Shown: piece after piece, positions 9,330-21,112 of the stretch
How the letters are laid out: every line of letters starts with the position of its first letter
Position numbering within the stretch: position 1 is the first letter of the stretch
Assembly: GCA_013407085.1 (NCBI GenBank)
Contig: JACCGJ010014702.1
Location: 21,029-85,028, forward strand
DNA: 64,000 nucleotides
From: Atriophallophorus winterbourni
Taxonomy: Eukaryota > Platyhelminthes > Trematoda > Plagiorchiida > Microphallidae
Direction: 5' to 3'
Position numbers and translations under genes: made by a program
Notes under the pieces: generated by a model
What the model was told of the DNA's origin: nothing
The model's database searches: none
What the model saw: only the letters and a program-made list of their open reading frames with translations

Positions 9330-9960
9330 ACTTTATTTCTACACTAGGTTCTAATTCGTCCGGTTCCCAACTTAGATTCATTGCTTGAGTTTGTAGTTAA
9401 ACGATGCCCATTCGACAAAAATTGCGGGGCATCTTCACTTGGTGACTAGGGTGCACTAAAATCAAGTCAAGATGAATTACTGCGTGGTCGCTCTTGCGTA
9501 ATGGCGAAAGGTACTTGATCCAATGAATATCTCTTTCATGAGATTAGAGAACCCAATCCAAAGTGTACGGAGTGTGTCCTAACCTGAACCATGTAGGTTC
9601 TCTGACATGCTGATAAAAGACCCTGACATGAATCCAGTCCAGATATTACGACTCAGCTGACTCTGATAAACAAATTAGGGCATCCCAATCGATGCATGCG
9701 AGATTAAAGTCTCCAACAATTAGCAATACGTTGCAATGACCTTTTAGTACTTCCAATGTGTCCCTTCTGTAATTGGTCGTTTAATGGCGAAGCAGTCGGG
9801 CTTCTCTTAGCACATTCAAATGTCAGTCGATTACTAGCGACAGTAAGTAATACCGAGGTTAGTTGTATTGTGCGAGAAACAAACTTTATCGATGCCTCAA
9901 TTTGGGGAAGGCTTCATTTATCATCATTGCCTCTCCTCCTACAGTAGCAACAGATTTCCT
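9330..9960 (-). pseudogene. family C endonuclease (relic)
   Basis: Minus strand shows QIEASIKFVSRTIQLTSVLL (about 9915-9850), LLIVGDFNLACIDWDAL (about 9735-9685) and REPTWFRLGHTPYTLDWVLSN (about 9600-9545), the middle and C-terminal parts of an APE-type endonuclease. Stops and shifts are present. Confidence 0.55.
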
Positions 9961-9973
9961 ATTCTGACGATAT

Positions 9974-10645
9974 ATGACATACGATCACACCGTCGCAGAA
10001 ATTAGGGACCTTGGATTTAGATACTCCTCTTTTCTCAACTTCAATGAACAAGCTAAACACCTTATCACGAAAGCAAGACAAAACTTTGGCTCAATTAACC
10101 ATAAGCTTCTCTTAAGTGATAGTAAAATAGCATTGTATAAGATAAAGGTCCTACCAATTCTTGATTATTGTAATATGATCTATTCTCTCATGGGTAGGCA
10201 TGATCGTTTTCTCTTAGAGAGATTTCAACGTACTTTCAGCAAAATAACTTTTGGCTATTCTTACCCCTTTCCCTATCTTGAAAGGTGTAATTTGCTGAGT
10301 GTCGAACCACTATGGCTACGCAAAATTCGTCTGAACTGCTTCTTTTCTTTCGAATCATTACTCAGAAACGAATTAAACTTTAGTCTGGCATGCGCGTTTT
10401 CAAAAATATATTCGACATGATCTGCGCAATCAAATAAGGCTGTTGAATATCCCTATATCTCGCACTAAAGATAGACGTAACTTCTTCTTAATTAGATAAG
10501 CACAACTTCGGAGTTCTCTTCCTCTTTATTTCCGTATGTGCACATATACAGGAAAATTTAAAACGCTTGTAGAAAAACTAACCGTTCACTCACCATCCCA
10601 AATCCTTAAGATAAACTCTTCTCTAGATATTTTATAGTTTTCTGG
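9974..10645 (+). pseudogene. family D retrotransposon, RT C-terminal region (relic)
   Basis: One open stretch of 148 codons (VAEIRDLGFRYSSFLNF, LPILDYCNMIYSLMGRHDRFLLERFQRTF, SVEPLWLRKIRL) continues with shifts to about 10640 (RTKDRRNFFLIR). This is the thumb and C-terminal region of a CR1/Jockey-type RT. A homologous piece lies at about 20,780-21,025. Confidence 0.6.
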
Positions 10646-11689
10646 GATCCCAGGTTTTTAATTCTACATCTTTCTCCACATATTAGTATATCCTGAGGTC
10701 TTATAGTATTCTCTGGATAACTGGACATTCAAGTGTCAGGTTACCAGATCCTAGATATGTTGCTACACATCTTCATCGTAACCGTGCGTTTTATAATCAT
10801 TTTTACTATATGACCATATCCTTAACCGTTATCTGCTCATATTCAAACCATTTATGTATGAAAACATGCTTTACCATGACGCGTTTATTAAAAAAGAAAA
10901 AAGGCAAAAATGCCGAAAATATTAATTTTTGTGATCTTTTTTATCGTTCATAATCGATTTACTATTTCACATTCATCACCTCAAACCATGATGGTGAAGA
11001 GGATATATTTAAATTGTGTTCCAGTGTCTCCGACTCCCAAACCAACTTCGATACTGACCCTTGATTCTTCCGCATAAGACTGATTCTTCTATATAAACCG
11101 AAAGATCTACTGGCGAGCAGTTTTGATTTCCATTATTCGCATATTCTTTGACTTCCCTGAATCGCACAACCAGCCCAAACCCCATGCAATTTGCACCGCA
11201 ATCTCTCCCCATCCCCTCCATTTTCTATTCTTTTCAATCTAACTTCGGATTTTTCAGGTAGCTTTCTTCAATCACACCCACCAACATTCCAATGAAGTCA
11301 ATTTATATATTTATAAAAGAACTTTCTTTATTTCGTAAATTTATTTTTACTGTGAAAATTATATCTTCATGCGCACCATTTCCTTCATATTTTTTTCTGT
11401 TTTCAATCTCTGCTCGCATACTCTTTATGTGCATATTTCAATGCAATCTAGATGAAACTGTATTACTGTGCGACATTGAGTGAAAAAATTTACTTTCTTA
11501 CCCTTGTAAATTTACGATCCTTTATTAAACGGAAAAATGTTCAAAATTTCAGCTTGATAAGGTCATTTTTACAATTCATTTATTTCGTACATATCGATAA
11601 CCTGATCATGTTTTGCATGCCTTGGTTTACCAAGAATATAGTTTTATTAGTATTACTTAGTTTATACAAATGACGGTAGATGATCATCT
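10646..11689. other. no gene seen
   Basis: A+T-rich DNA with no motif I can support. Short open frames are not conserved in character and look random. Confidence 0.4.
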
Positions 11690-12290
11690 GATTTCAATCA
11701 TGATTCGCAGATGGCAATTATATTGACCTGGTTTTCCTGTGCAACATGCTGCAGCTCTTCCCACATATTACATACACTGCAAGCATTTGTGTTAGTCAAC
11801 GGGCATTTCTATGGTGCACACATTATAATCCACTTTTACTCGGGGTGGGTGCACCCTCGTTGATACCCAATTTTTAGACCGAAACAGTGGATAACTGCAT
11901 GGACTGCGCATGCAAACGAGAAGATAAAGTGTTATTGGCAGTCTTACATAGATTTTCCTTGTTCGGGAGCCCATTGAAAAACAATTCTTGATTATTTTTT
12001 GGCGTAGAGCCTACAAATAATGAGAGGCTTTCGCTTGCCAACGCGTTTTTTGAGCTTTCGTATTCCAATGACAGGCCATTTTTGAAAATCATCTTTGATG
12101 ACTATTACAGCAGAGGACTTGTATATTTTTTGCTATTATTGATCCCATTTTGAGGAGTTTTCGAGACAGTCATGATCGTTTTTGAGCACTTTCCATGAAA
12201 TTGTCTTTGAGGCCCGTATCCGGGACAAATTTGAAAGGCCCAATTGTGTAGTGTTTGAGGTGAGCACTGTCCAGCTGGTACTAAGTGATT
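11690..12290 (-). pseudogene. possible CR1-like endonuclease start (weak relic)
   Basis: On the minus strand MWEELQHVAQENQVNIIAICES (about 11771-11706) resembles the entry of a CR1 endonuclease domain (residues spanning the catalytic Glu). The upstream 12,290-11,870 part would be its linker, but it is too decayed to be sure. Confidence 0.3.
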
Positions 12291-12917
12291 AAAACTTTTC
12301 ACGACCCTCTAAGGCGAAAATCTCAATTACCTTCTACTGATGAGAGAAATTTCAATATTTATGTTCCATCACAAAACTACTCAAATCTCTATGTCCATGT
12401 CCAACACATATGTGAAGCATTTGTAAACTTATGATGGCAGCGTAAAGATCCTGTTAAGTAACAAGCTTTACTCGGGAAATATTCGCGTGAATAGCTGTTA
12501 TTAATTGCCCAAATGGGCCCTCATATTTTTTCCATCTCAAATATTTTTCCGTGAGTCTTTGACTTCCGTTTTAGATTGGCGAACATGAACAATGCATCCT
12601 TATGTCTTTTTAAGTCCCGTCGAGTTGCACGAGCAATTCTAATAATTCTCTTCTACACGTTTCATTTGTAAAGGTCAAGGGAGCTTCTTTCTATGTTGTA
12701 TGCTCATCATCCTTTCATCCAACCATTTGCCCACAGTGGGCCGTTACTGAACAGAATTCACGGTTTGCTCATATTCAACATATATGAATATAGCATATGA
12801 AACATTCTTATTTTGAGGGCAGTAATTTACGTGGGATACCAATAATTATCTTGTAGCGCTGCATTCACATTTGGATGTATCGTAATCAGATTTCAGATTA
12901 TCAATAAGCAAAATTTC

Positions 12918-12980
12918 TTGCTGTTGTTGTTGGCCTCCTTCGGTCGATGTCGACTTTGAATGTTCATCAAAGTCATGTTG
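12918..12980 (-). repeat. RTE-like 3' tail fragment with (AAC)n
   Basis: Reverse complement of a tail shared with 36,860-36,905, 45,538-45,575 and 49,495-49,550: a GTCGACATCGACCGAAGGAGG-like block followed by AAC repeats. Only the last 60 bp or so of the element are present. Confidence 0.6.
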
Positions 12981-13379
12981 ATTCCTTTAAAGGCTTCTTC
13001 TAAACGTTACTAATTTGTCCCACTTGTTACTATCTTAAAATCGTCACCCGTGCATTTATATATAGTCATCGACCAGGCAGATGTCCATTTGAAAACATCA
13101 ACCATTGATAACTTTATTTGCTTGTACACAACACGAGAATAAACATATAGGTATTCCGTTTAGAAGTTAGTACACAGCTAATAGTCGGAAGCGAATACGT
13201 CTGGAAAATATTTCAAGGGGATCCTTAATAGCATTGGACAAAAAACTAAACCACTTGGTATCGATTGTTAATTCAAAAGTTTGTTTCGGTTTTTACGTCT
13301 ACCAGGCACGCAAGGCTAGAAAGACAGTGATACTTCAAAGCAGCACTGTTGACAATGGACTGGATTCAGGAATTCGTCA

Positions 13380-13885
13380 AATTACTGAACTGGTGAAAAC
13401 GTAATCAATGTAAATTCAATTCCAGACTAAGAGGTTAACATCGGAATCACCTGCAACGGACGGAATCACAACAACTGAACTTGTATCTTGTGACCAGAAG
13501 CTGTCTAAACCAATAAATGAATTGTTTAAACACTCTCTAAGCGAAAGAGTTCTGCCAACAGAGTGAAAGACGGGGGTAATTTTACATACCTACATGGGTG
13601 GTACACGTTCTACAAACTACCGTTATGTCAATATAATTCCTGTGATATCCGAAGTTCTAGAGCGTACAGTGACGGAAAAATGGTTCGTCATTTGAAATCA
13701 CAAAATATTCTATCTGTTGCGCAGCATGATTTTCGTAAATCTCGCTCACGCTTGACAAGCTTGTTGACGGTATTAAACGACTTAACCCAAGCAATTGACG
13801 AAGCTGCTCGCTGTTAGCTATCTGGATATGTCTAAAGCTTTTGACCATGCGGATCAATTTCGACTACTAGTAAAGAAGTCTTCAA
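13380..13885 (+). pseudogene. CR1-like RT palm fragment (relic)
   Basis: Plus-strand frames read LERTVTEKMVRHLKSQNILSVAQHDFRKSRS and then YLDMSKAFDHADQF, which are RT motifs 1-3 of a CR1-like element, with two frame changes. The sequence stops at about 13,885, where unrelated family D sequence begins. Confidence 0.55.
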
Positions 13886-13969
13886 ATAAGTCTTCGGGGT
13901 CATGTGATACTAGCATACAAAATATTATCTACACTACAAAATATTATATAGACCACCAAAATACCCAAG

Positions 13970-14560
13970 GTCGCGATGGTATGAAAACGGCACGTGATTT
14001 TCAAATATATCAAAATTACGAAAACCTTTATTTTATATCTAGCAAACTTTTAGCTATTAGTTCATTTTATACCATTTAAATTATGTACACTGGAACATCA
14101 CTCTAGAAGCGAATTAATCTATATAAAATTCTCAATATTAACAACTGCTCTGTTTATTTAGATAGGAACACCTCAGTTATTCTAAATAAATTACAAAAGT
14201 TGGAATCCGAATTATATGAATTTCGAAAAAACAACTCTTTTGTTACACATTTTCGCAAGACTTTGCAACCATTGACTATCCTCTCGGATAATAATTCAAA
14301 CATCGGCAAGGATATACTTCAACGATCTAACAAGTTGAATCAATTGGTACTGAAATTTGTCAAAGAGACTTAAGATCTAAAAATGACATACTGTTCAATA
14401 TAGACGACAGATATATTTTACACGATCTGAAAACTGCTATCTGTTTCACTTATGGCTTTCTATTAGACTGCGCTTCGATGAAACGCTTGAGGAAATTGCA
14501 TTCCATGGATTTGCTTTTGAATAGTGCTATAAGATCTCTTCGGATTGAGTTCAGCATCCC
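13970..14560 (+). repeat. family D ORF1 region, direct repeat copy 1
   Basis: Similar over most of its length to 14,808-15,475, both in DNA and in decayed reading frame (coiled-coil-like LNKLQKLESEL, then a DDRY-containing stretch). Probably ORF1 of a non-LTR element. This copy is heavily shifted. Confidence 0.55.
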
Positions 14561-14807
14561 TAGCTAAAGATAACACGAAACCCTGTTTTTGAAAAAACTG
14601 TAATTGAACACAAGCGTTCCCAGCGGTTTTGTAGCGGGCCCAAGAACCAGATGTGAGGGATAGCTTATTTTGCCGCCATGGCCAATCCTTGATACGAGTA
14701 GACCTATGGATTTACACCAAAGCGGCTTTTGATGCCTTCCCACGCACTGTTGGGGAGCGGCAGTACGTGCAGCACATTGGAATCGCTAGATAACTAAAAA
14801 GAAGATC

Positions 14808-15475
14808 AAGGTCACGCTTGGTTTAAAAACGGTAATTGATTGTAAAATATCACATAATTATTAAAGCTTTTATTTTAATTCTCGCACTCTTTTGGGTATT
14901 ATTTCATCTCATACTATTTAAATTCTGTACACTAAAACATCCATCTCGAAGCCAATAAATCTACTTAAAATCCTCAAGAATAACAACTGCTCCGTTTATT
15001 TAGATCAGAACACCTCCGTTATGCTGAATAAATTACGGAAGTTGGAATCCAAATTAGATGAATTTCCAAAGAACATCTCTTTTGTTACACAGGTTTGCAA
15101 GACTTTGTAACCATTGACTATCTTGTTGAATGATAATGCAAATATCAACGATGATATACGTTACCGAACTAACAAGTTTCTTGAATCAATTGTTACTAAA
15201 ATTTGTCAAAGAGACTTGAGATCTAGAAATGTTATACTGTTTAATATAGACGACAGATATCCTTTACAACATTCGAAAACTTCTATCTGCTCCACTTATG
15301 TCTCCCAGTTAGATTGCGCTTCGTTAAAGCGCTGAGGAAAATTGAGCCTTCGAATTGTTGTCAAATTTATTACAACTCAGTGATAAAAGCCTTGCATCAC
15401 ACACCTTAGCCCATAAGGATTTTTTTAAATCGATTCCCAGATTTAAAAATTTATTTATTAAACCTGATCTCACAC
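14808..15475 (+). pseudogene. family D ORF1 region, direct repeat copy 2
   Basis: Reads VMLNKLRKLESKLDEF (heptad-like) then NVILFNIDDRYPLQHSKTSI, resembling the coiled-coil plus RRM-like layout of non-LTR ORF1 proteins. It ends at KNLFIKPDLTPS where the 3' tail of the minus-strand family B element begins. The same frame type resumes past that element at about 19,321. Confidence 0.5.
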
Positions 15476-15482
15476 CAAGCAA

Positions 15483-15510
15483 GATTCAAGATTCAAGATT
15501 CAAGATTTTA
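15483..15510 (-). repeat. TTGAATC-unit 3' tail of family B
   Basis: Three or more direct repeats of a 7-bp unit at the extreme 3' end of the element, seen in the plus strand as AGATTCA units. The same tail ends the copy at 5622-5650 and, more degenerately, that at 4470-4488. Confidence 0.8.
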
Positions 15511-15626
15511 TGGTTGAAAAAGCAATTACTTTACAATAACCATGCAGTTGAACTATAGGTACAAGTGTATATGTATATATGTGTGTAGAAAAATGTCAAA
15601 ATCAAAATAATTATGGTAACGATAGA

Positions 15627-18621
15627 TTATAAATAGTTCGGGGCATAATTTGGATTGGTTCTCAGGAAATCGTCCAGTTTTAATTTAAATATGGAAAAAG
15701 TGTTTGAGCTTACCAAATTGGCTGGCAGGGAATTCCAAGCGAAACAAATACGCACAGAATAAAAATACCTGCGACAGTTCTGATTGGAGTGGGGTATTTC
15801 CAACTTGCAGTTGTGACCGCGGTTGTTGCTGGATGTTCGTCGGTGAAATAGTATATCCAAAGGGTGGGAAACACTGTTAAGGATTTTGAATGTGAGGAGG
15901 AGGTCGGCTCGCAGTCTCCTTTGTGCAAGCGTCGTCAGCTTCAGTTTACTTAGTCGGTCAGCGAATGGTAGGTTTTCGAGCCCAATGACCAACTTTGAGG
16001 CTCTGTGGTGTATGCGATCCAATAGTGAAATGTCTTTTTGAAGCCATGGAGTCCAGGCTTGTGAAGCGTAATCAGTAAGCGGGTGTATGTACGTGTTCAT
16101 CATCAGAGAAAAACATCTCTGGGAAAAACGTCCGAATATCCGCCTTAACATACCGAGCATCCGAGACGCGCGTTTGTAAACGGCTTCGCATTGTAGACCA
16201 TTTTTCAGGCTACCGCAAATCCAGACACCCAGGTCTTTTTCTTCTTTGGTGTACTCCAGGATATTGTTGCCAAGCTTGTATGAATGAGAAAAGCTTAGCA
16301 CACGACCAATGTGCATGATTTGAGACTTCTGCATGTTTAGCGGTAGGTTATTTTCAGATAACCACATTTGCACAGCATCCAAGTCACTTTGAAGCACACT
16401 GCAATCCTCGGCAGTGCTGATTTTTTTCCATATTTTTATGTCATCTGCGAACAGAACCATCTTACTGCCGCGTGGTGTTGGCAGGTCATTCATATAGATC
16501 AGAAACAGTATCGGTCCAAGCACGGATCCCTGTGGAACACCGCTAGTGACGTCGATTTCCTTCGATAGTATACCGTCAACTCGAACCCGTATATGTCTTT
16601 TGCTGAGATAGTCTCGCAGCAAGTCATACAGTCCTCCAGCAATACCGTGTTTCTTTAGCTTGTTCAGCAGTAAGTTGTGATCAACTCTGTCAAAAGCTTT
16701 AGAAATGTCTAAGTAGCATGCATGAATACTGCCTCCAGCGTCCACTACACTAGTCCAGTCGTCCAAACATGTCAGCAAATTAGTTAGACAAGAGCGGTTT
16801 CTGCGAAATCCGTGCTGGGCAATTGTCAAGAGTCCGTTTGATTCCAGGTGGCGCACTACTTCTGCAGTGATTATGCGCTCAAAAACCTTCGAAACCGAAG
16901 ACAGCAATGTCACAGGCCTGTAATTTTTTTACTTCAGAACGGCATCCACTTTTGTAAATTGGTGTAATTATTCCCAGCTTCCAATCAATTGGTACCATTC
17001 CGACTTGAAGCAATTCGCTAAACAGACGAGATAAAGGTCCCGAGAGCTGCGCATGACAGCTTTTGAGGAGCTTCGGTGAAATTTCGTCTGGTCCCGGAGA
17101 TTTCTTTGCGTTTAACTTTCTTAAGTGCTGCGCAACCACCATCGGAGTAATTAATATTTCACTCAGAGTGGGACGATCATATCGAATGCTTGGTTCCTGT
17201 TCGTGCTCTGCGGATTTCGGTGCAAATACTCCAGCATAAAAGTCTGCTAACAAATCAGCGGTTTGTTCAACGGATTCTGTGAAGCCGGACGAAGTTTTCA
17301 GGGCAAAGACTCCTGGTTTAATATTTGTTCTATCGTTTACAAGTCTATACAAGAGCTTCGGATTCTGGTGCATCTGAGTAATCAATTTCGATTGGAACTC
17401 TTGTTTATCATCTCGAATTAAGCTGATAACTTTGTTTCTCAGTCGTGTAAATTGTGCCCAAGAATCAGCTGTGTTGGTAGCCTTGTGAAACTCCCACGCT
17501 ACTGCCCTTTGTTTCATCCACTTTTTGGTCCTGCTACGTAGCTTAAATTTGTTACGTCGAGGATTTTTCTTCGGGACGAGGTTTGAATGTTTCTCTAATA
17601 TAAGTTTCAGGTGTTGTAGGAGAGAGCGCCAATGACTGTCTGAATCGGAGTAATCCAACTGTATGAGACTAATGCTTTGAAGCTCTGCACAAAGGGTACG
17701 GTAGTTTACCTTTCTGAAGCATTTCATTCCGTCAAATTTGCGCCTAGCACTACAAACGTAGTAGAATTCTAGGACAACGTGGTCGCTCCGTCCGATCGGC
17801 GGTTTATAGATGATAGTTTCTACAGCGGTAGGATCAGATGTAAGTATCAAGTCCAAGGTAGACGGCCTGTCAGCTCCCCTCATACGAGTAAATCCTTTAA
17901 CGTGGTTATAGAGGGGTGTGTAATCCAAGACTGCTCGAAGTTCGTGTTCAAATGTCTCTGGTGGATGATCATCACGGTTATATAGCTGAGGAAGGTTGAA
18001 GTCTCCCATTATCAAAATTTGAGTGTTATATCGCGTTGTTACATATTGCAAAGCAGTAATCAGTTTATTGTTCAGGTCGAGGTTCGCGGTTGGAGAACGG
18101 TAAATCACTCCAATAACGCACTGGTCACCAGAAGTAAGAGTTATAGAACACCAAAGCGTGTCGGGTATATCCAGATTTTGGTCATTCATAACTCTGCAAA
18201 TAAATGATTGTTTGCAGTAGAGTGCTGCTCCTCCGCCATCACTCAAACGGTCACGTCGAAATAAAGTCATGCTTGGTAAAGAGAGTTCTAGATCAGAAAA
18301 CGAGGTAGTGAACCACGTTTCTGTTATGGCAACTATGTCTGGGTTCGTTTCATCACAAATCTCGGAGAGTTCGTGCAGCTTATTGATCAGGCTGTTTGCG
18401 TTCGTATAGATGCACTTAATTGTGTTTTTTATGAGTAATGACGGGGTGTAAGCTGTTTGGTTTAGCAGTTTGCTAGAGAGACTTTGTGTGTTTGTATATA
18501 AACAATCAATAAAGTTTGTAGTGTTCATATCACGAGAGGTTATTGGGGGTCCGACTCTGTCAGAGTCGGAATGCTCACGTTTTTTGAAGTGGCGCATGAG
18601 GTTCCAATTGAACTGTGACAC
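15627..18621 (-). pseudogene. family B ORF2: APE endonuclease + reverse transcriptase (one frameshift)
   Basis: Two overlapping frames (18,621-16,879 and 16,913-15,627) together span about 990 codons. The endonuclease comes first: IKCIYTNANSLINKL with the entry Asn, AITETW with the catalytic Glu, GVIYRSP, MGDFNLP, LDLILTSDP and GRSDHVVLEF with the catalytic Asp-His. A linker (KNPRRNKFKLRSRTKKW, QNPKLLYRLVND) leads to the RT: SPGPDEISPKLLKS, QHGFRRNRSC, YLDISKAFDRVDHNLL, SGVPQGSVLGPILF, FADDIKIW with both catalytic aspartates, and a thumb/C-terminal region ending NPNYAPNYL. The break is a run of seven A's (about 16,927-16,933) where the frame on either side fits six. All catalytic residues are kept, so the copy is young or the extra base is an assembly error. 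Confidence 0.85.
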
Positions 18622-19308
18622 TTGGCGTAGGTTGATCAGTACTATCCGTTTGCTGAATTTCGGTTTTGATCCTGGGCAAGCTTAACTTTACGTTTTGGGG
18701 TAGATATCTTCTGTTTGACTTCCATTCGCGTTTGACATTATCGGTCATTTCGGTTGTCAAAAAGGTTAGCTTCAGAGGGCTAGGACCTTGCCCTTTATAG
18801 TTTGTAGACATCGGCATCCTGAAAGTGCTTACAAGTATGGATGTTTTAACGCCGATCTTTTCAGCTAGGTATTTCCACTGTTTGTGATCGTGCTCAAACT
18901 TTTGAGAAGGATCGTCTGCAGCGTAATCTGGAACACCCAGAAGTACGATACTTCTTGGATTATTTTCCTCTCGATAATTCTTTGTCGTCCTTCGCTCCCA
19001 CCATGGTAGGTCCGGAAGGATACGACTTGTAGAATTGGAAACATCTCTAAGCTTGTAAGCATTTAAAAGTACGTTTTCCACATCCTCAGCTGATTTCAAC
19101 GTTACTTTTGAAAGAATTGGATCATTTTTGCGGGGGGATTCATGTGACGGTGTAGCCGAACAATTGATGAGGGTGTAACTATGGACAGTTTCATCTGACT
19201 ACAAAGCAGCGGACATTTAGGTTCAATAAGCGTACCGTGACCACTCAATTTTTCACTGAATCTTCGAGCAATGAAAAAGAAACGATGAAATTGAATGCGT
19301 TGCCACAA
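18575..19308 (-). pseudogene. family B ORF1 (one frameshift)
   Basis: Frames 19,308-19,102 and 19,099-18,575 form one ORF1 of about 240 codons split by a 1-base change in an A run at about 19,128. The C-terminal half (DVENVLLNAYKLRDVSNS, RSIVLLGVPDY, KYLAEKIGVKTSILVSTFRM, PLKLTF) has the layout of the RRM-like, RNA-binding ORF1 proteins of CR1-type elements. Its last codons overlap the start of ORF2 in a different frame. A decayed homologue is at about 58,040-58,640. Confidence 0.7.
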
Positions 19309-19320
19309 GTGTAAAATACA

Positions 19321-21029
19321 CCTCCAACTTTGCTATCTCCAGCCAATAATTCAACACAACAAATTATTCCATCCAAAATTATTACATCTCTTCACTCAAG
19401 GAAAAGAACCACATTGACCAAGTTTCGACAAACTAGTGCCTCATTGCCCGCACAACCAGCTATTAGGAATTCTTCAGCTTTTGACAATAGAAATACTCCG
19501 AAATTTAATCGACGTATAATGCTTAATCCATTAGATCGAAACTTGCCATGAAAATTTCATCGACCAAGTCCACAATACCCAAGCCCATTTTTGAATTAGT
19601 ACAATCCATCACCGCATTTTTAACTATAGTAGCTGGTTCCTCGACACAAATTTCCCATATTTAAACTCATTTCACACACCCTACTATGTTCCCTTACGCA
19701 AATATGAGAAATTTTCAAATCACTCCAAGAAAGTTTTTAACATAAGCCAACCTGCGCCACATAATGATCAATTAAATATTATACCATTCTATGAGCATAG
19801 TTCTTCATCTCCTATTATTTTTATCAATGTTCGATCCATAACTAACAAGATATTACGTTCATGTTCATATCTTCTCTCTAACCCCGCTGATATTATTCTA
19901 ATAACTTAATTTTTTGAAAAGGAACAATCAGATTGTGAACTTTTGATTTCAAACTATCACATTTTTTGGGAAGACCGCGTTTTAAAACGCAGAGAAGGAT
20001 GCTTTGTTTATGTTCATTCTAACCTCCAGGCTAACATCATTTTATCCATCTTTGATCATATCGAAGATTCTTTCTGGCGGCAATACCGGCATTTGATCTC
20101 TTAATTTGATGTATCTACTACCCACCGGCTACTACTTCTTCATTGCTTCCGATTGCTCCATAGAAGCCTCTGTCCACCCTTCCCGCTATAAATTAATTGC
20201 AGGAGATTTCAACATGCCTTCACTTAACCGGGTAGAAAGCACCGAAATGAATCTTAATTCCTTTTCCAATACCACCAAACTATTAGGTTTCACAGAGTTT
20301 GCTGATAAGCCAACGCGTAAGAATTTTATCCTTGACCATGTCTTTACCTTCAACATCCCACCTTTTAACCTGAACGTATATCCATCATTTTTAAAGGAAA
20401 TCATAATATTATATTTTCCGAATTAAGTTGCAATAGTATAATGACTAATGTTAAAAGCCAAGTATAATTAGTCACATAGATAAAAATGTTTGATAAATTG
20501 AAATTGAACCAAGACCTAAATGCTCTACTTCAATGAAGTATTCGAAACAGTCTTGAGTTCTCCACCAATAAATCTACTTTCATAAATTCTAAATGTATCA
20601 TACCAAAATATTCGATCATCTTAAATAATACAACACTACAGCCAGCACAGTGTGTACGTGATTAATTTTATCGATAATCTGGATCACTTTCATTTCATGA
20701 ACAAATTTGCTACTCGATATCTAAAACAAATAAGAATATAGGTTTACTTCTCAGGTTCATCTTTTTACCCCAGTGCAAGCTGGAACTTTTCAAGTCACAT
20801 AAACTACCTTTATTAGATTACTGCAATATTATATCTGGTAACATTACTCGGTCTGATAGTCATGCTTTAGAGAGCATCCAACATTCTTTTACACGAACCA
20901 TTACCAACAGTTCGGATAAGCATATATATAAGGAAAGATGTCAGATCCTAGGATTGAAACCATTATGGTTCCGAATAATAAGACAAAATATTGTACATTT
21001 TTACAAAATATCGAGAAAAGATATTTTCA
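19321..21029 (+). pseudogene. family D retrotransposon: ORF1 end, endonuclease, RT remnants
   Basis: Continues family D past the family B insertion. Plus-strand frames show SKIITSLHSRKRTTLTKFRQ (ORF1 end), FINVRSITNKILRS (about 19,832, endonuclease entry), NPADIILIT, IAGDFNMPSLNR (about 20,200) and, from about 20,640, an RT C-terminal part (LLDYCNIISGNITRSDSHALESIQ, LGLKPLWFRII). Most of the RT domain is missing and many stops are present. Confidence 0.55.
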
Positions 21030-21112
21030 GTTCAGTTTAGTTTAGTTGCACAGGAAAGTAAGTGACTAACGAGCCAGTCGCGCGTCCAGAATTTCTTTCG
21101 TTGGAAAGCTGC
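21030..21112 (-). mobile_element. tiny 5'-truncated CR1-like 3' end
   Basis: About 80 bp resembling, on the minus strand, the 3' end of family A (shared GTTGCACAGG...GACTAA...AGC block next to the tail at about 815-850). It ends in a degenerate GTTCA/GTTTA tail. It interrupts the family D C-terminal frame, which seems to resume at 21,115. Confidence 0.45.

Larger units (their letters stand above)
6500..9960 (-). mobile_element. CR1-like non-LTR retrotransposon (family C), interrupted and decayed
   Basis: Minus-strand order: endonuclease pieces (GDFNLACIDWDAL about 9690, TPYTLDWVLSN about 9555), a linker (about 9270-9060), MLDDGNSTLNAQGKADALHTLFCSVYR (9001-8915), RT entry SAGPDGIHLA (about 8790), then the C-terminal region (about 8620-8251) ending in a NKLPD motif that resumes at 6751 as GLVNHHNVLRFKRKLDG. 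Most of the RT palm is missing. The split at 8250/6751 is where the hammerhead array sits. Confidence 0.65.
15476..19320 (-). mobile_element. near full-length CR1-like retrotransposon (family B)
   Basis: About 3.84 kb on the minus strand, inserted in family D. It has an ORF1, an ORF2 (endonuclease plus RT) that overlaps the end of ORF1, a short 3' UTR and a 3' tail of TTGAATC units (15,483-15,510 on the plus strand as GATTCAA repeats). Two single-base changes in A runs break the frames (about 19,128 and about 16,927). This is the best preserved retroelement of the window and the reference for the family B copies at 2.8, 4.9 and 57.7 kb. No clear target-site duplication was found. Confidence 0.85.

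Noticed and set aside
12335..12360. hammerhead core CTGATGAG
   Set aside because: The box is followed by AGAAATTTC with no stem II, no correctly placed GAAA and no stem I partner.
16879..16940. programmed ribosomal frameshift in family B ORF2
   Set aside because: The seven-A run could slip, but CR1-like ORF2 is normally one frame and ORF1 has a similar 1-base break, so mutation or assembly error is simpler.
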